In this document: positions 51,676 to 61,255 of the stretch, piece after piece
How the letters are laid out: each line of letters starts with the position of its first letter
Numbering within the stretch: position 1 is the first letter of the stretch
Assembly: GCA_044356555.1 (NCBI GenBank)
Contig: JBIKWB010000014.1
Location: 1-64,000, forward strand
Direction of reading: 5' to 3'
Length of the DNA stretch: 64,000 bases
Origin: Tous-C4FEB sp044356555
GTDB taxonomy: Bacteria; Verrucomicrobiota; Verrucomicrobiia; Opitutales; Opitutaceae
Translations under genes and position numbers: made by a program
The notes under the pieces: model-generated
The model's input: the letters and a program-made list of their open reading frames with translations, nothing else
Told to the model about the DNA's origin: nothing
The model's database searches: none

Positions 51676-52935
51676 ATGAACTTCCGGATTTTATTGGCGG
51701 GTCTTTTGTTTTCCGTGGTGCAGCCGGTTCGCGCTTCCGAGGCGGCTTCGCCGGAAAAGCTCGGATTTTCCGGTGAGCGTTTACAGCGGCTCGATGCGGT
51801 CATTCAGGCTCAGGTCGAGCAAAAGAAAATTGCAGGCGTGGTGCTTTACGTGGCGCGCGAGGGCCAGGCGGTGCGGTATCGGGGCTACGGGATGGGCGAC
51901 CTCGAGGCGGGCAAGCCGATGACGACGGACGCGATTTTCAGAATCGCGTCGATGAGCAAGGCGGTCACGACGACGGCGATCATGATGCTCTATGAAGAGG
52001 GCAAATTGATGCTCCGCGATCCGGTTTCCAAGTATATCCCAGAATTCAAGAACTCGATGGTGGCCGTCGCGGCGCCCGACGGCAGCGCGGAAAAATTTGT
52101 GACGGTGAAGGCGAAGCGGCCGATCCAGATCCGCGACTTGCTCACACACACGGCGGGACTCACCTACGGCACGGGCCCGGCGGCGGAACTTTACCGGCAG
52201 GCGAAGTTCACGGGTTGGTATTTCGCCGACCGCGACGAGCCGATCGGCGATGTGATCAAGCGGCTGGCGGCGTTGCCCCTGAACGGCCAGCCGGGTGAAG
52301 TTTATCAGTATGGTTACTCGACGGATGTGCTCGGTTATCTGGTGGAAGTGATTTCCGGAATGCCGCTGGACCGGTTTTTCGCGGAGCGGATTTTTGGGCC
52401 GTTGAAAATGGTCGATACGAGTTTCTTCCTGCCGCCGGAGAAAGCGGCGAGGCTTGTGCCGGCTTACGGGATCGATGCCAAAGGTGTGCTCGGACGCGGT
52501 GATCAGGGCGACTTCGTGACCGGGCCGCGGAAGTGTTTCTCCGGGGGCGCGGGCTTGCTGTCGACCGCCGGCGATTACGCGCGGTTGTTGCAGATGTTTT
52601 TGAACGAAGGTGAACTCGACGGCGTGCGGCTGCTTTCGCCGAAGTCGGTCGAGCTGATGCGGGCCAACCACACCGGCACGAAATACGCGGGCGACACCGG
52701 GGCGTTTGGTCTTGGTTTCTGGGTGATGCCGGATGTCGGCGCCTTCGGCGAACTGGGCAGCGTGGGCTCGTATGGCTGGGGGAGCGCTTATTTCCCGCAG
52801 TATGTCGTCGACCCGAAGGAAAAGATCGTGGCGCTGCTCATGACGCAGTTGCGACCGGCGGGCGGGAACGATCTCAACCAAAAGTTCAAGGTGATGCTTT
52901 ATCAGGCCCTGATCCCGCCGAGCGCAGGCAAGTGA
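51676..52935 (+). CDS. Exported serine hydrolase (class C beta-lactamase/esterase family)
   Basis: 419 residues with signal peptide (MNFRILLAGLLFSVVQPVRA). The SxxK nucleophile is in FRIASMSKAVTTTA, the tyrosine motif in YQYGYSTDVLGYLV, and YGWGSAYFPQYVVD near the C-terminus corresponds to the third motif. Family members hydrolyse esters, D-amino-acid peptides or beta-lactams; the substrate is open. It is related to, but separate from, the N-terminal half of the fusion at 18.2-20.6 kb. Confidence 0.9.
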   Translation: MNFRILLAGLLFSVVQPVRASEAASPEKLGFSGERLQRLDAVIQAQVEQKKIAGVVLYVAREGQAVRYRGYGMGDLEAGKPMTTDAIFRIASMSKAVTTTAIMMLYEEGKLMLRDPVSKYIPEFKNSMVAVAAPDGSAEKFVTVKAKRPIQIRDLLTHTAGLTYGTGPAAELYRQAKFTGWYFADRDEPIGDVIKRLAALPLNGQPGEVYQYGYSTDVLGYLVEVISGMPLDRFFAERIFGPLKMVDTSFFLPPEKAARLVPAYGIDAKGVLGRGDQGDFVTGPRKCFSGGAGLLSTAGDYARLLQMFLNEGELDGVRLLSPKSVELMRANHTGTKYAGDTGAFGLGFWVMPDVGAFGELGSVGSYGWGSAYFPQYVVDPKEKIVALLMTQLRPAGGNDLNQKFKVMLYQALIPPSAGK

Positions 52936-52965
52936 ACATCGTCCACGCCGCGCCGGTGGGGGCGG

Positions 52966-53595
52966 TCAGCGGCGGAACGGGCCGCGGCCAAAGCGGGGGT
53001 CGGAACAGTCGTCGCCGAAATAGGGCAGGCCCTTGCCGTGGTATTCGGCGTAGGTGAAGGCGACGGAAAAATTGCGCTGCGGATCTTCGTAAACGGTGGT
53101 GAAGGAGCCGCCGTAAAATGTGCGGCCGCTGCCGGCGGTGCCGACGGTGAGGGTGACTTCGCCGTGGAGTTGGGGTTTGTAGGTAACGGTTTCGATGACC
53201 GTGTCGTCGGATGTTTTTGCGCGGGTGGCGAGAGTGGGAACGAGCACGGCGGGGCGTTGGGCGACGGCGCGGGCGACGAAGCGGTCGAGTGTCGCACGTT
53301 CCTCGGGGTTGAGGGTGGCGAGGCCGGCGGCGGCAACCTGATCGGAGGTGCGGCGCTGGAGAAAAGAGCGGGAGAAGGCGACGACATTGCCTTGGCGTGC
53401 GACGGTGAGTTCACGTTCGATCTGGGAGTCGAGTGCGGCGCGTTGCTCGGCCGAGAGTTTCGTGAGACCGGCGGCGGCGTGGTCGGTCGCATCAAGTTGC
53501 GCGGAGAACGGGGCGGACGCGCTGGCGAGGGCTGGTAGAAACAGCAGCGCGAAAACCAGAAGCGAGGCCGGGAAATTGGGGGCGAGCGACGGCAT
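52966..53595 (-). CDS. Exported protein of unknown function
   Basis: 209 residues with a signal peptide to about residue 27 (ending ALASAS). The middle is helical with KLSAEQRAALDSQIERELTV and NPEERATLDRFVARAVAQRP; the C-terminal half is beta-rich (ETVTYKPQLHGEVTLTVGTA). I recognise no family. It begins 3 nt after the stop of an S8 protease gene on the same strand, so the two are co-expressed; it could be a substrate, inhibitor or chaperone of that protease. Confidence 0.75.
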   Translation of the reverse strand: MPSLAPNFPASLLVFALLFLPALASASAPFSAQLDATDHAAAGLTKLSAEQRAALDSQIERELTVARQGNVVAFSRSFLQRRTSDQVAAAGLATLNPEERATLDRFVARAVAQRPAVLVPTLATRAKTSDDTVIETVTYKPQLHGEVTLTVGTAGSGRTFYGGSFTTVYEDPQRNFSVAFTYAEYHGKGLPYFGDDCSDPRFGRGPFRR

Positions 53596-53598
53596 GGA

Positions 53599-55224
53599 TT
53601 ATTTTTTGGGCGGGGTGAGGCGGCTCGACTTTTGATTGTTGGACGGGTCGGCATCGTTGACCCCGATGGGCGTGTGCAACGTGGTCCGGTAAATGAGAGC
53701 ACCCTCGGACGTGAGGCTCTTTTGGTCAACGGGCAGGATGAGAACGGTGCTCGCGCCGGGGGCGAGCGTGGGCACGTGCTGCGTGGTGGTGAAGCCGTTG
53801 GTGGCGATGTCGAGGGTCAGGCCCGAGACGGGTTGGGCCCCGCGATTTTGGATGACGAAGTCCATCTGGTTTTTGGTGGCGTCGAAGTGGTGACTGGAAA
53901 TGGCCGGGTCGATGCGGGTGGGATCACTGCGACTCATGGCCCAGCCGAGGTTGAGGATGCCGCGGCCGTAGTCGGAGTCGGTACCGGGTGCGCCCGCGTC
54001 ATTAGTGGTGGCGGCGAGGACTGCCCAGGCTTGCGCAGCGGTGAGACGGGGATCGGCGGACATGACGGCGGCGACGCTGCCGGCCACAAGTGGGGCGCTG
54101 GCCGAGGTGCCGTTGACGGTGACGCGTTGTTGGTCGAGCCACGCGGTCTGCACCCCGTAGCCGGGGGCGGAGACTTGGAGTTGCGGACCGGAGTTGGAGA
54201 ACGTGACCTGTTGGCCGATGGCGTCGACGGCGCCCACGGAAACGACGCGAGCATCGGCGGCGGGCCAGGTGAGTTGGGTGGCTTGGTCATTGCCGGCGGC
54301 GGCCACGATCAACGCGCCGCGGGTGGTGGCGTAGTCGATCGCGGCGTCGAGCACGTGGGTGGTAGAGTAGCCACCGAGCGAGATGTTGATGATTTGGGCG
54401 CCGGCATCGGCGGCGGCAACGATGCCGCGGGCGACGGTGAAGATGTCACTGAGGCCGTCGGCCGCAGTGACGCGGACGCTGAGGATATTGGCTGCGGGAG
54501 CGACGCCGGGTGCTTCGCTTGAGACGCCGGCGGCGAGGGCGGCAACCCCGGTCCCATGCCCGGAGGAAGTTTCGGACCCCGGCAGGTTGCCGGCGCCGAC
54601 GTCGAGGGTGCGGACGCGGCCGGAGAAGGTGGGGTCGAGCGCGTTTACGCCGCTGTCGAGGATGGCGATGGTGATGCCGCGGCCCCACGTGCTGCGGTCG
54701 CCGGTAGCGCCGAGGAAGGCGAGTGAGGTGTTGTGCAGCGGGATTTGGGTGAGGTCGGCGCGGTCGGCTTTCGCAAGACTTTCGGGGGCGCGAAAGAAGA
54801 TGTTGGCCGCGGCGTCCACGTAGTCGGCGGCGTGAGTGATGCGATCATCGCGGAGCGAGGTGATGCGGTCGTAGCTCACGCGCACGGTGCGGAGGGCGTC
54901 GATTTGACCGATGATGGTGAGGCCGGCGGCGCGGGCGCGGGCGAGGAAGCGGCGGTAGGCGGCGGCATCTTTGAAGGCGAGAGTCGCTTCATTGGCGCGG
55001 GCGTCGGTGGCGGCGAGCAACGCCTCGAGCTGGGCATCGGGAGCGAAGGCGGCAGATGGAGGCAGCGCGGGCGGAACCGGTGCGGCGGTTTGAAACGCGG
55101 TGGCGGAAGGTGGGGCAGCTGAAATTGATCGGGGCGGGGGGAAGGCAGAGCGGACGAACACCAGCCAGCCAACGACGACGAAGCCCAACGCGAGGATGCT
55201 TAGACTGAGGTGGCGGGGGCTCAT
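53599..55224 (-). CDS. S8 (subtilisin-like) serine protease
   Basis: 541 residues. N-terminal membrane segment/signal (MSPRHLSLSILALGFVVVGW), a Pro/Ala-rich linker, a prodomain-like stretch, then the catalytic Asp in ITIAILDSGVNALDPTF, His in SSGHGTGVAALAAG and Ser in NGTSASAPLVAGSVAAVMSA. The C-terminal 100 residues form a CARDB-like beta domain (FVIQNRGAQPVSGLTLDIAT) that is common in cell-surface proteases. Likely exported and surface-attached. The unknown exported protein follows by 3 nt. Confidence 0.92.
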   Translation of the reverse strand: MSPRHLSLSILALGFVVVGWLVFVRSAFPPPRSISAAPPSATAFQTAAPVPPALPPSAAFAPDAQLEALLAATDARANEATLAFKDAAAYRRFLARARAAGLTIIGQIDALRTVRVSYDRITSLRDDRITHAADYVDAAANIFFRAPESLAKADRADLTQIPLHNTSLAFLGATGDRSTWGRGITIAILDSGVNALDPTFSGRVRTLDVGAGNLPGSETSSGHGTGVAALAAGVSSEAPGVAPAANILSVRVTAADGLSDIFTVARGIVAAADAGAQIINISLGGYSTTHVLDAAIDYATTRGALIVAAAGNDQATQLTWPAADARVVSVGAVDAIGQQVTFSNSGPQLQVSAPGYGVQTAWLDQQRVTVNGTSASAPLVAGSVAAVMSADPRLTAAQAWAVLAATTNDAGAPGTDSDYGRGILNLGWAMSRSDPTRIDPAISSHHFDATKNQMDFVIQNRGAQPVSGLTLDIATNGFTTTQHVPTLAPGASTVLILPVDQKSLTSEGALIYRTTLHTPIGVNDADPSNNQKSSRLTPPKK

Positions 55225-55346
55225 GCTGGTCGAGGTTAGGACGGGATCGGCGGGCGGAAGTTTCAATTAGTTCTGGCGACGGCGCGAGCGGCCAACGTGG
55301 TATTTCGCGCTTTTCACGTCCGGGATGACTCGCCACGGTTCGGCCG

Positions 55347-55991
55347 ATGAAATCCCCAAAAGTTAGCTTCGCCCGTGCTCTCGGTGTTGCCGTCCTTTTT
55401 ACCCTCACAAACATTGTATCGGTGGCTCATGCGGCCGATGCGAAGATGCCGGCCATTTTTAATGGTAAGGATTTGACCGGCTGGAAGGCCGATGGCGCGA
55501 CGGAGTTTTGGCGCGTGGAGAACGGCGTGCTGATCTGTGAAAGCAACGCCGCGAAAAAAGGCAGCATGCTTTGGACGGAGGCCAGTTACACGGACTTTGT
55601 GATGGAGTTCGATGTGCGTTGGAAGTCCGACACCGAGCGGGGAATCGACACCGGGGTTGAGATGCGAAAGCCGGCGATCCAGTTGCAACTGGGTGTTTCG
55701 GGCAGCTTGAAGACGGATATGACCGGCTCGTTCTACACAGGAGGAAAGCCGTCCTATCCGGAGGCGGGACAAGCGAAAAACGCCAAGGCGTTGATGAAGC
55801 CCCAAGGTGAGTGGAACACGTTCCGCATCCAAGCAAAAGGGAACACGTTTACCTGCTGGATCAACGGCACGAAGGCGTCGGAGTACACCGATGCAAAATT
55901 TTCCGGCGCCTCTCCCCTGGGTTTGCAGCTCCATGCCAATGTGGTGATGAAGGCGGAGTTTCGGAACATCCGGGCGCGTGCGCTCGATTGA
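55347..55991 (+). CDS. DUF1080 (3-keto-disaccharide hydrolase) domain protein
   Basis: 214 residues with a signal peptide (ending SVAHAAD). The fold is the DUF1080 concanavalin-like sandwich: IFNGKDLTGWKADGATEFWR at the start and LGLQLHANVVMKAEFRNIRA at the end. Family members hydrolyse 3-keto-glycosides made by Gfo/Idh/MocA-type oxidoreductases, two of which are in the window but not adjacent. Exported. Confidence 0.88.
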   Translation: MKSPKVSFARALGVAVLFTLTNIVSVAHAADAKMPAIFNGKDLTGWKADGATEFWRVENGVLICESNAAKKGSMLWTEASYTDFVMEFDVRWKSDTERGIDTGVEMRKPAIQLQLGVSGSLKTDMTGSFYTGGKPSYPEAGQAKNAKALMKPQGEWNTFRIQAKGNTFTCWINGTKASEYTDAKFSGASPLGLQLHANVVMKAEFRNIRARALD

Positions 55992-56080
55992 GCGGGACTC
56001 CTGCCGTTTGAAGTGGTGAGCGAAGCCCCGTGGGCAATCTCCTCAACGGCGTTGCGGTGAAAAACTGAGCGAAAAGTGGA

Positions 56081-58150
56081 TCAGGGGGTGGCGGCGAGGC
56101 CGCGACGTTCAAGCAGAGGTTCAATTGCGGGTTCACCGCCGATGAAATCGCGGAAGAGACCGAGGGCGTCGCTCGTGCCGCCGCGGGCGAGGATGAATTC
56201 CCGGAGACGCTCACCGTTGGCCCGGCTGAGACCGCCGTGTTGTTTGAACCAATCGACGGCGACGGCGTCCAGGACCTCAGCCCAGATGTAGGAATAGTAA
56301 CTGGCGGAGTAGCCGCCGCCGAATACATGGGAAAAATAAGTGGACCGATATCGGGGTGGCACGGGGGCGAAATCGAGCCCGGCTCGCTTCAGGGCAGCGG
56401 CTTCGAACGTAGTCACGTCATCGGCGTTGGGCACGTCGTCGGGCTTCAGGCCGTGCCAGGCGAGATCGAGCAGAGCGGCGGCAAGGTATTCGGTGGTGGC
56501 ATGGCCTTGGTTGAATTTCCGCGCCTCGAGCACCTTGGTGAGAAGTTCGGCGGGAATCGGTTCTCCGGAGCGATGATGTTTCGCGTAATTTCGGAGCACT
56601 TCGGGCCAAACGGCCCACATCTCGATGACCTGCGAAGGAAACTCGACGAAATCGCTGGGCACGTTGGTGCCGGAAAACCGGGGGTAATTGACGGCGGAGA
56701 AGATGCCGTGGAGGGCGTGGCCAAATTCGTGAAACAAGGTTCGGACCTCGTCGAAGGTAAGCAACGTGGGTTCGCCCGCCGGCGGGCGCGGGATGTTGAG
56801 GTGATTGCCGATGACGGGGCGGGTGCCCAGCAAGCGCGATTGGGATTCGTATTCGTTCATCCACGCGCCGCCGTTTTTCGAAGGGCGGGCGTAGGGGTCG
56901 AAGACGAACAACGCGAGCGGCGAGCCGTCGGCCTCGAGCACGTCGAATACCCGGACGGACGGCTCATAGACGGGAAGATCGTGCCGCTCGACGAACGAGA
57001 TGCCGAAGAGCTTTGTGGCGGAAAAGTAGAGTCCATCGACGAGGACGCGGTTGAGCTCGAAGTAGGGTTTCACCTGCGATTCGTCGAAGGCGAAGCGCGC
57101 GGTGCGGACTCGCTCGGAGTAGAGCGCCCAGTCCCATGTCGCGACGTCGAAACGGTCGGCTCGGCCGTGGAACTCGGCGTCGATCAGCTGCTGAATCTCG
57201 GCCGCTTCGCGGCGGGCGTTGGCGACGGCCGGCGGGGCGAGCCGAGCGAGGAAAGCCGTGGCGGCGGCGACGTTCTTCGCTGTCTGCTCCTCCAATACGT
57301 AGTCGGCATGCGTGGCGTAGCCGAGCAACGCGGCCCGCTGAGCGCGAAGGCGGGCGAGAGCGCTGACTTGGGCGCGGTTGTCGAGTTCGCCGCCGCGGCT
57401 GCCCCGGGCCAAAGACGCGCGGGAGATCCGCTCGCGGGTGGGGCGGTGCGTCAGACTCGCGAGCGGCGGTTGGCCGGTGGTGTTGACGATCGCTACCGCG
57501 AACTGACCGACGTGACCCAGAGCGCGGGCGAGTTCGGCGGCGGCGGTGATTTCGGAGTCGGAGAGTCCGGCGAGCTCGGCCCGGTCGGCAAACGTGACCG
57601 TTGAAGCCGTGCGCTCTTTTAGGACGTTTTGGGAAAACGCGGTTTCGGCGGTGGCGATCGTGGCGTTGAGCGCTCTGAGTTTTTCTTGGTCGGTACCGGA
57701 GAGCCGCGCTCCGGCGCGGACGAATGATTTGTAAGTCTCATCGATCAGCCGATCCGATTCCGGGTCGAGGGCAAGGGACGCGCGGAGCGCGTGGAGCGCC
57801 GCGATGCGGGTAAAGAGCGCGGCGTTGAGCAAGATCGCGTCGCGGTGGGCCGCGAGTTTGGGGGCGAAGGACTTTTCGACGGTTTGGAGCGTGGGATTGG
57901 TGTGGCACCCGTTGAGGTTGGAGAAAACGCGGCTGACGCGGCCTAGGAGTTGGCCGGAGCGCTCGAGGGCGAGGATGGTGTTTTCAAACGTGGCGGGCTC
58001 GGGGTGGCCTGTAATGGCGGCGATCTCGGTGAGTTGCTCGGCCATACCGAGATCGAAGGCGGGCTCGAAATGCTCGTCCTTGATAAGATCAAACGGGGGA
58101 TAGCCCAACGGAAGCGGGCTGGGCGTGAGGAGCGGATTGGCGGTAAGCAT
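56081..58150 (-). CDS. M3 family oligopeptidase (Dcp/OpdA type)
   Basis: 689 residues; start MLTANPLLTPSPLPL chosen, with 15 more open codons upstream. The zinc site HEFGHALHGIFSAVNYPRFS is complete, with the downstream Glu in SQVIEMWAVWPEVL. FDLIKDEHFEPAFDLGMAEQ at the N-terminus and FSHVFGGGYSASYYSYIWAE at the C-terminus are typical of the M3A branch. It degrades oligopeptides, including cleaved signal peptides, in the cytoplasm. Confidence 0.94.
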   Translation of the reverse strand: MLTANPLLTPSPLPLGYPPFDLIKDEHFEPAFDLGMAEQLTEIAAITGHPEPATFENTILALERSGQLLGRVSRVFSNLNGCHTNPTLQTVEKSFAPKLAAHRDAILLNAALFTRIAALHALRASLALDPESDRLIDETYKSFVRAGARLSGTDQEKLRALNATIATAETAFSQNVLKERTASTVTFADRAELAGLSDSEITAAAELARALGHVGQFAVAIVNTTGQPPLASLTHRPTRERISRASLARGSRGGELDNRAQVSALARLRAQRAALLGYATHADYVLEEQTAKNVAAATAFLARLAPPAVANARREAAEIQQLIDAEFHGRADRFDVATWDWALYSERVRTARFAFDESQVKPYFELNRVLVDGLYFSATKLFGISFVERHDLPVYEPSVRVFDVLEADGSPLALFVFDPYARPSKNGGAWMNEYESQSRLLGTRPVIGNHLNIPRPPAGEPTLLTFDEVRTLFHEFGHALHGIFSAVNYPRFSGTNVPSDFVEFPSQVIEMWAVWPEVLRNYAKHHRSGEPIPAELLTKVLEARKFNQGHATTEYLAAALLDLAWHGLKPDDVPNADDVTTFEAAALKRAGLDFAPVPPRYRSTYFSHVFGGGYSASYYSYIWAEVLDAVAVDWFKQHGGLSRANGERLREFILARGGTSDALGLFRDFIGGEPAIEPLLERRGLAATP

Positions 58151-58293
58151 CTGGATTAACTCGATGAGAAAGCGGCGAAGCTCAAGCAACGGCACGCCGA
58201 GGACAAGATCGCGTCCCGGATAAAGGGGCGCGAGGGTGTCGGCGCGCTTCGAGCGGACCGGTAAACGCTAGCGGACGGACGAGTGCCCGACTG

Positions 58294-59568
58294 CTATTGC
58301 TTCTTTTTCGCGGCGGCAGCGGGAGGCTGCTTATAGTAGTTGCCGATGGCCGAGACTACGGCGGAGCGGGCGGCGGCGTGTTCGATCATGCCGTTGTGCC
58401 GCCAGAGAATTTTTCCGCCGGGTGCGATCAGGACGGTATGTGGAATCGGGCCGGGCCACTCGGCATCGAGAGCCTTGCCGAGGTCATCTTGGTTGGCGCC
58501 GGTGAAAAGGTAGTGGCTGGTTTTGCGGCCCTCTTTGTCCACGGAGGCTTGCACGCGCTTGGTGAGGCCGGCGCCTTGTTTTTGGAGAAAGGCTTGGGCT
58601 TTGGCTGCATCCTTGGGTGCGTCGAGGCTGATGGTGATGAGTTCGAAATCGTTTTCGCGCATGTCGAACTGACGCTTGATCGCGATGAGCGAGGGGAATT
58701 CTTCGATGCACGGGGCGCACCACGTGGCCCACACGTTGATCATGCGCACCTTGTTGGTTGGGTTGGCGCGGAGCGCGGCGACGCCGGCGACGTCGATGCG
58801 GTCGAGGCTGACGGGAATCTGGGTCCAGCCGATCTCGGTGGCGACGTTACGTTCTTTTTTCTCGCGCCACTTGGTGGAGCAACCGTGAGGTTTGGTGAGT
58901 TCGACGGGAACGGGTTTGCCGTCGAGCAGGGCGAAGATCGCGTTGCGGGCATCGGGCGATTTGACGGAGTCCTCCTCGACGAAGCGGGAGTCGTCGAAAC
59001 GGCCGGCGTAGCGGAGACGGCGGGCTTTATCAAAGATGAACACGTGGGGCGTCGCGAGGCAGCCGTAGGCGCGGGCGATGAGTTGTTTTTCGCCGTCGTA
59101 GAGGTACGGGAAGTCCCAGCCGAGGCTGGCCGCGTAGGGCTTCATGTCTTCGAACGAGTCGCTGTATTCGCCGTAGCCGAGTTCGTTGAGGGTGAGGCCC
59201 TCCGGGTGATTGGGATTGATGGCGACGAGACCAAAGCTGCGGCCCTTGAGATCGTCGCGGAGGGTTTGCAGGCGTCGTTCGATCCCGTGCGAGGTGGGGC
59301 AGTGGTTCGAGGTGAACAGCACCATCAACACGTCGGGGCCGGCGAAGTCGGCGAGTTTGTAGGTGCGGCCATCGATGCCAGGCAGGGAAAAATCAGGAGC
59401 GGCGGCGCCGATCGCGAGCGTGCGTAACGTGGGCGGATGACCGGATTTGTCGAGGAGCGGGGCGGGTGCGGTGGCGGGCGTCTGGGCGAGGCCGGCGGAG
59501 CCAGCGGTGAGGAACAAAAGCGCGGCGGCGAAGCCGGGGGACACGAGGAAGCGAATAGTGAGGGGCAT
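58294..59568 (-). CDS. Exported double-redoxin protein (peroxiredoxin-like + TlpA-like)
   Basis: 424 residues with signal peptide (ending GSAGLAQ). Domain 1 (about 45-205) is AhpC/TSA-like (GAAAPDFSLPGIDGRTYKLA) with a single-cysteine site SNHCPTS. Domain 2 (about 245-410) is TlpA/ResA-like with the CxxC motif NVWATWCAPCIEEFPSLIAI. The C-terminal tail is KKK-rich. It should handle thiol redox in the periplasm; domain 2 may reduce domain 1. The 250 bp before the next gene hold nothing recognisable. Confidence 0.88.
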   Translation of the reverse strand: MPLTIRFLVSPGFAAALLFLTAGSAGLAQTPATAPAPLLDKSGHPPTLRTLAIGAAAPDFSLPGIDGRTYKLADFAGPDVLMVLFTSNHCPTSHGIERRLQTLRDDLKGRSFGLVAINPNHPEGLTLNELGYGEYSDSFEDMKPYAASLGWDFPYLYDGEKQLIARAYGCLATPHVFIFDKARRLRYAGRFDDSRFVEEDSVKSPDARNAIFALLDGKPVPVELTKPHGCSTKWREKKERNVATEIGWTQIPVSLDRIDVAGVAALRANPTNKVRMINVWATWCAPCIEEFPSLIAIKRQFDMRENDFELITISLDAPKDAAKAQAFLQKQGAGLTKRVQASVDKEGRKTSHYLFTGANQDDLGKALDAEWPGPIPHTVLIAPGGKILWRHNGMIEHAAARSAVVSAIGNYYKQPPAAAAKKKQ

Positions 59569-59817
59569 GGGAAAAATGGGGCCGACGGCACGGCTACTGG
59601 CAAGAATTCTGGTGCGGGTTGGAAAATATACGCGGCTCGTCTAAGCACGACAGGCGAGGGCATCGGGCGTGGCTTGGCTAGTAGTTTGACAGCGCACAAA
59701 GCTCAATTGAGCCGTCGTTAATCACGATCGGATGCAGCGCGAGCAGAACAAATTTGAAAGCGTATTTTCCAAGGTCTTGGTTGGCTCCCTTTCTACGGGG
59801 CTGACCGCGTTTGCGGG

Positions 59818-60087
59818 TCACGGATCGTAGACGGAGGAGCGGTGGCCTACTGCGACAACGACGACGATGAGCACCGAGTTTTCCAATTTACAGAGCAGTC
59901 GCCAATCGCGAACGCGGTAGCGCCAGTACCCGTGTTTTTCGCCGCGCAGCGGTTTGCCAAAGGCGGCGGGATTGGTCGCGCCACGAATGCGTTCATCTAG
60001 GTAACGGCGAACTTCCGTGATCGCGGAGGGGCCGAGGTCGCGGAGGTCGCGGAGCGCCGACGGTTCAATTCGGTAGTCCCAACTCAC
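59818..60087 (-). CDS. RelE/ParE-family toxin
   Basis: 89 residues from GTG (VSWDYRIEPSALRDLRDLGP). LRGEKHGYWRYRVRDWRLLC and VVVVAVGHRSSVYDP are the RelE-fold core and C-terminus. Such toxins cut mRNA at the ribosome. It overlaps the antitoxin gene by 23 bp, which fixes the GTG start. Confidence 0.88.
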   Translation of the reverse strand: MSWDYRIEPSALRDLRDLGPSAITEVRRYLDERIRGATNPAAFGKPLRGEKHGYWRYRVRDWRLLCKLENSVLIVVVVAVGHRSSVYDP

Positions 60088-60373
60088 GCCACGCCTCCTC
60101 ACCGGTGAGCAGAGTGGTCTTATGGGCGAGGTGATGCTGCCAACGGGCGTCGGCGAGGCGGAAATCGATCTCATCGGCCACGGCGGCGTGGAGCGCGGCG
60201 GCGACGCGCTCGAGGCGGGCGAGCTTGGCATCATCCGGCGCAGCGTCGGCGCGGGCGAGGGCGGCGGTGGAGATGAACTTGGCGGGGCTCAATCCGGCGC
60301 GGCGGGCGGCGGCGGAAATCCGGCGCTTGGCGGCCGGTGTAAGGCGGATGGTGGTGGTCTGAGTGGCGGCCAT
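60065..60373 (-). CDS. Antitoxin of the RelE-type pair (ribbon-helix-helix, DUF1778-like)
   Basis: 102 residues. TTTIRLTPAAKRRISAAARR then AGLSPAKFISTAAL is a ribbon-helix-helix DNA-binding segment; the C-terminal half would wrap the toxin. It precedes the toxin gene on the same strand and the two overlap. Likely autoregulated by binding its own promoter; the family choice (RelB/DUF1778-like) is by look, not search. Confidence 0.85.
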   Translation of the reverse strand: MAATQTTTIRLTPAAKRRISAAARRAGLSPAKFISTAALARADAAPDDAKLARLERVAAALHAAVADEIDFRLADARWQHHLAHKTTLLTGEEAWRELGLPN

Positions 60374-60501
60374 GAGTCACAGGTGTAGCACACCAGAAAC
60401 GGTGTCAAGGTGACGGTCTCGGCCGCAATTCCGTTGATGAGAGAGCGGGCTGATCACGAGGTAGGGGGCCAATCCTCAAAACCCAGATCCTGACGTTCGC
60501 T

Positions 60502-61070
60502 CAGTGATTCAAGACTGTCTCGGTGCCGGCTGGGACAAGGGTGCCGAGGGAGCGGCTTTTTCCGTCGGCGTAGAACTAGGCTCCCATGCCTTGGGTTTGG
60601 CCGACGATGACGCCGGAGTTGTTGATCGCGGGGGCTTCGGTGAATTCGGGATGGTCGGGGATGTCGTCGAGAGTTCCGAGGCTGCGTATCACGCCGTCGG
60701 CTTGGAGGAAGCCGTGTTTTTCGAAGACATTCTCGTATCTGGGTTGTGGGGTGCTGGCGTAGCCGACGATGTGGCCGGCATCGTTGATATCATGGGCACC
60801 GCTGTGAGGGCCGCCGAGAGTGCCGAGTTCGCGGAGTTGGCCCCGTGAATAGAGGAACTAGACCGAGTTGCGCTCTTCGCGGTGGAGGGAGAAGACGTCC
60901 CCCCGGTTGTTGATCGCCTTGACTTGAAGGCTTGGGCCCAAGTACGCGACGGTGCACGCGACGGCGAGTTGTCGTGCGGGAACCGGAGCGGGTTCTGCAG
61001 GGGGTAGGGCGACAAACCGACCGAAGTAGAGGATCAAAGCAGCCGCGGTGCGAGGACAGGGGGAAAGCAC
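60502..61070 (-). pseudogene. Decayed HAF-repeat exported protein
   Basis: Reading on from the ATG at 61070, one frame gives AINNRGDVFSLH, then a TAG (60858-60860), FLYSRGQLRELGTLGGPHSG, AHDINDAGHIVGYAS, EAPAINNSGVIVGQTQGMGA, a second TAG (60576-60578), and FYADGKSRSLGTLVPAGTET. INNxGxxVG and LGTLGG units are the hallmark of the HAF family of extracellular repeat proteins. Two in-frame stops and a length below the family's mark it as degraded. Confidence 0.8.
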
Positions 61071-61093
61071 GGTTAAGGAGGCGTGACGGGGGA

Positions 61094-61255
61094 TCAGCCT
61101 TCTGAGCTACGGACGACGAGCGGAATAGTCTCGGTGAGTGGGCTGAGGTCGTAGTTGGGCGATGCAAACGAACAAAACACGGCCAAGTTTTTCGGCTCGG
61201 TTCCCTGATAGTCGAAAACCGACAAAACGCGGACGGTCTCTTGAGTACTTCACTA
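61094..61255 (-). pseudogene. Possible C-terminal gene fragment
   Basis: An open frame without a start codon encodes VRVLSVFDYQGTEPKNLAVF followed by SPNYDLSPLTETIPLVVRSS and a TGA. Composition looks coding and upstream stops interrupt it. Family unknown. It precedes the decayed HAF gene on the same strand and may be part of the same decayed region. Confidence 0.35.

Noticed and set aside
60502..61070. TAG recoded as an amino acid genome-wide
   Set aside because: TAG terminates astA, astB, astD and the epimerase gene at the family-expected C-termini, so it is an ordinary stop here.
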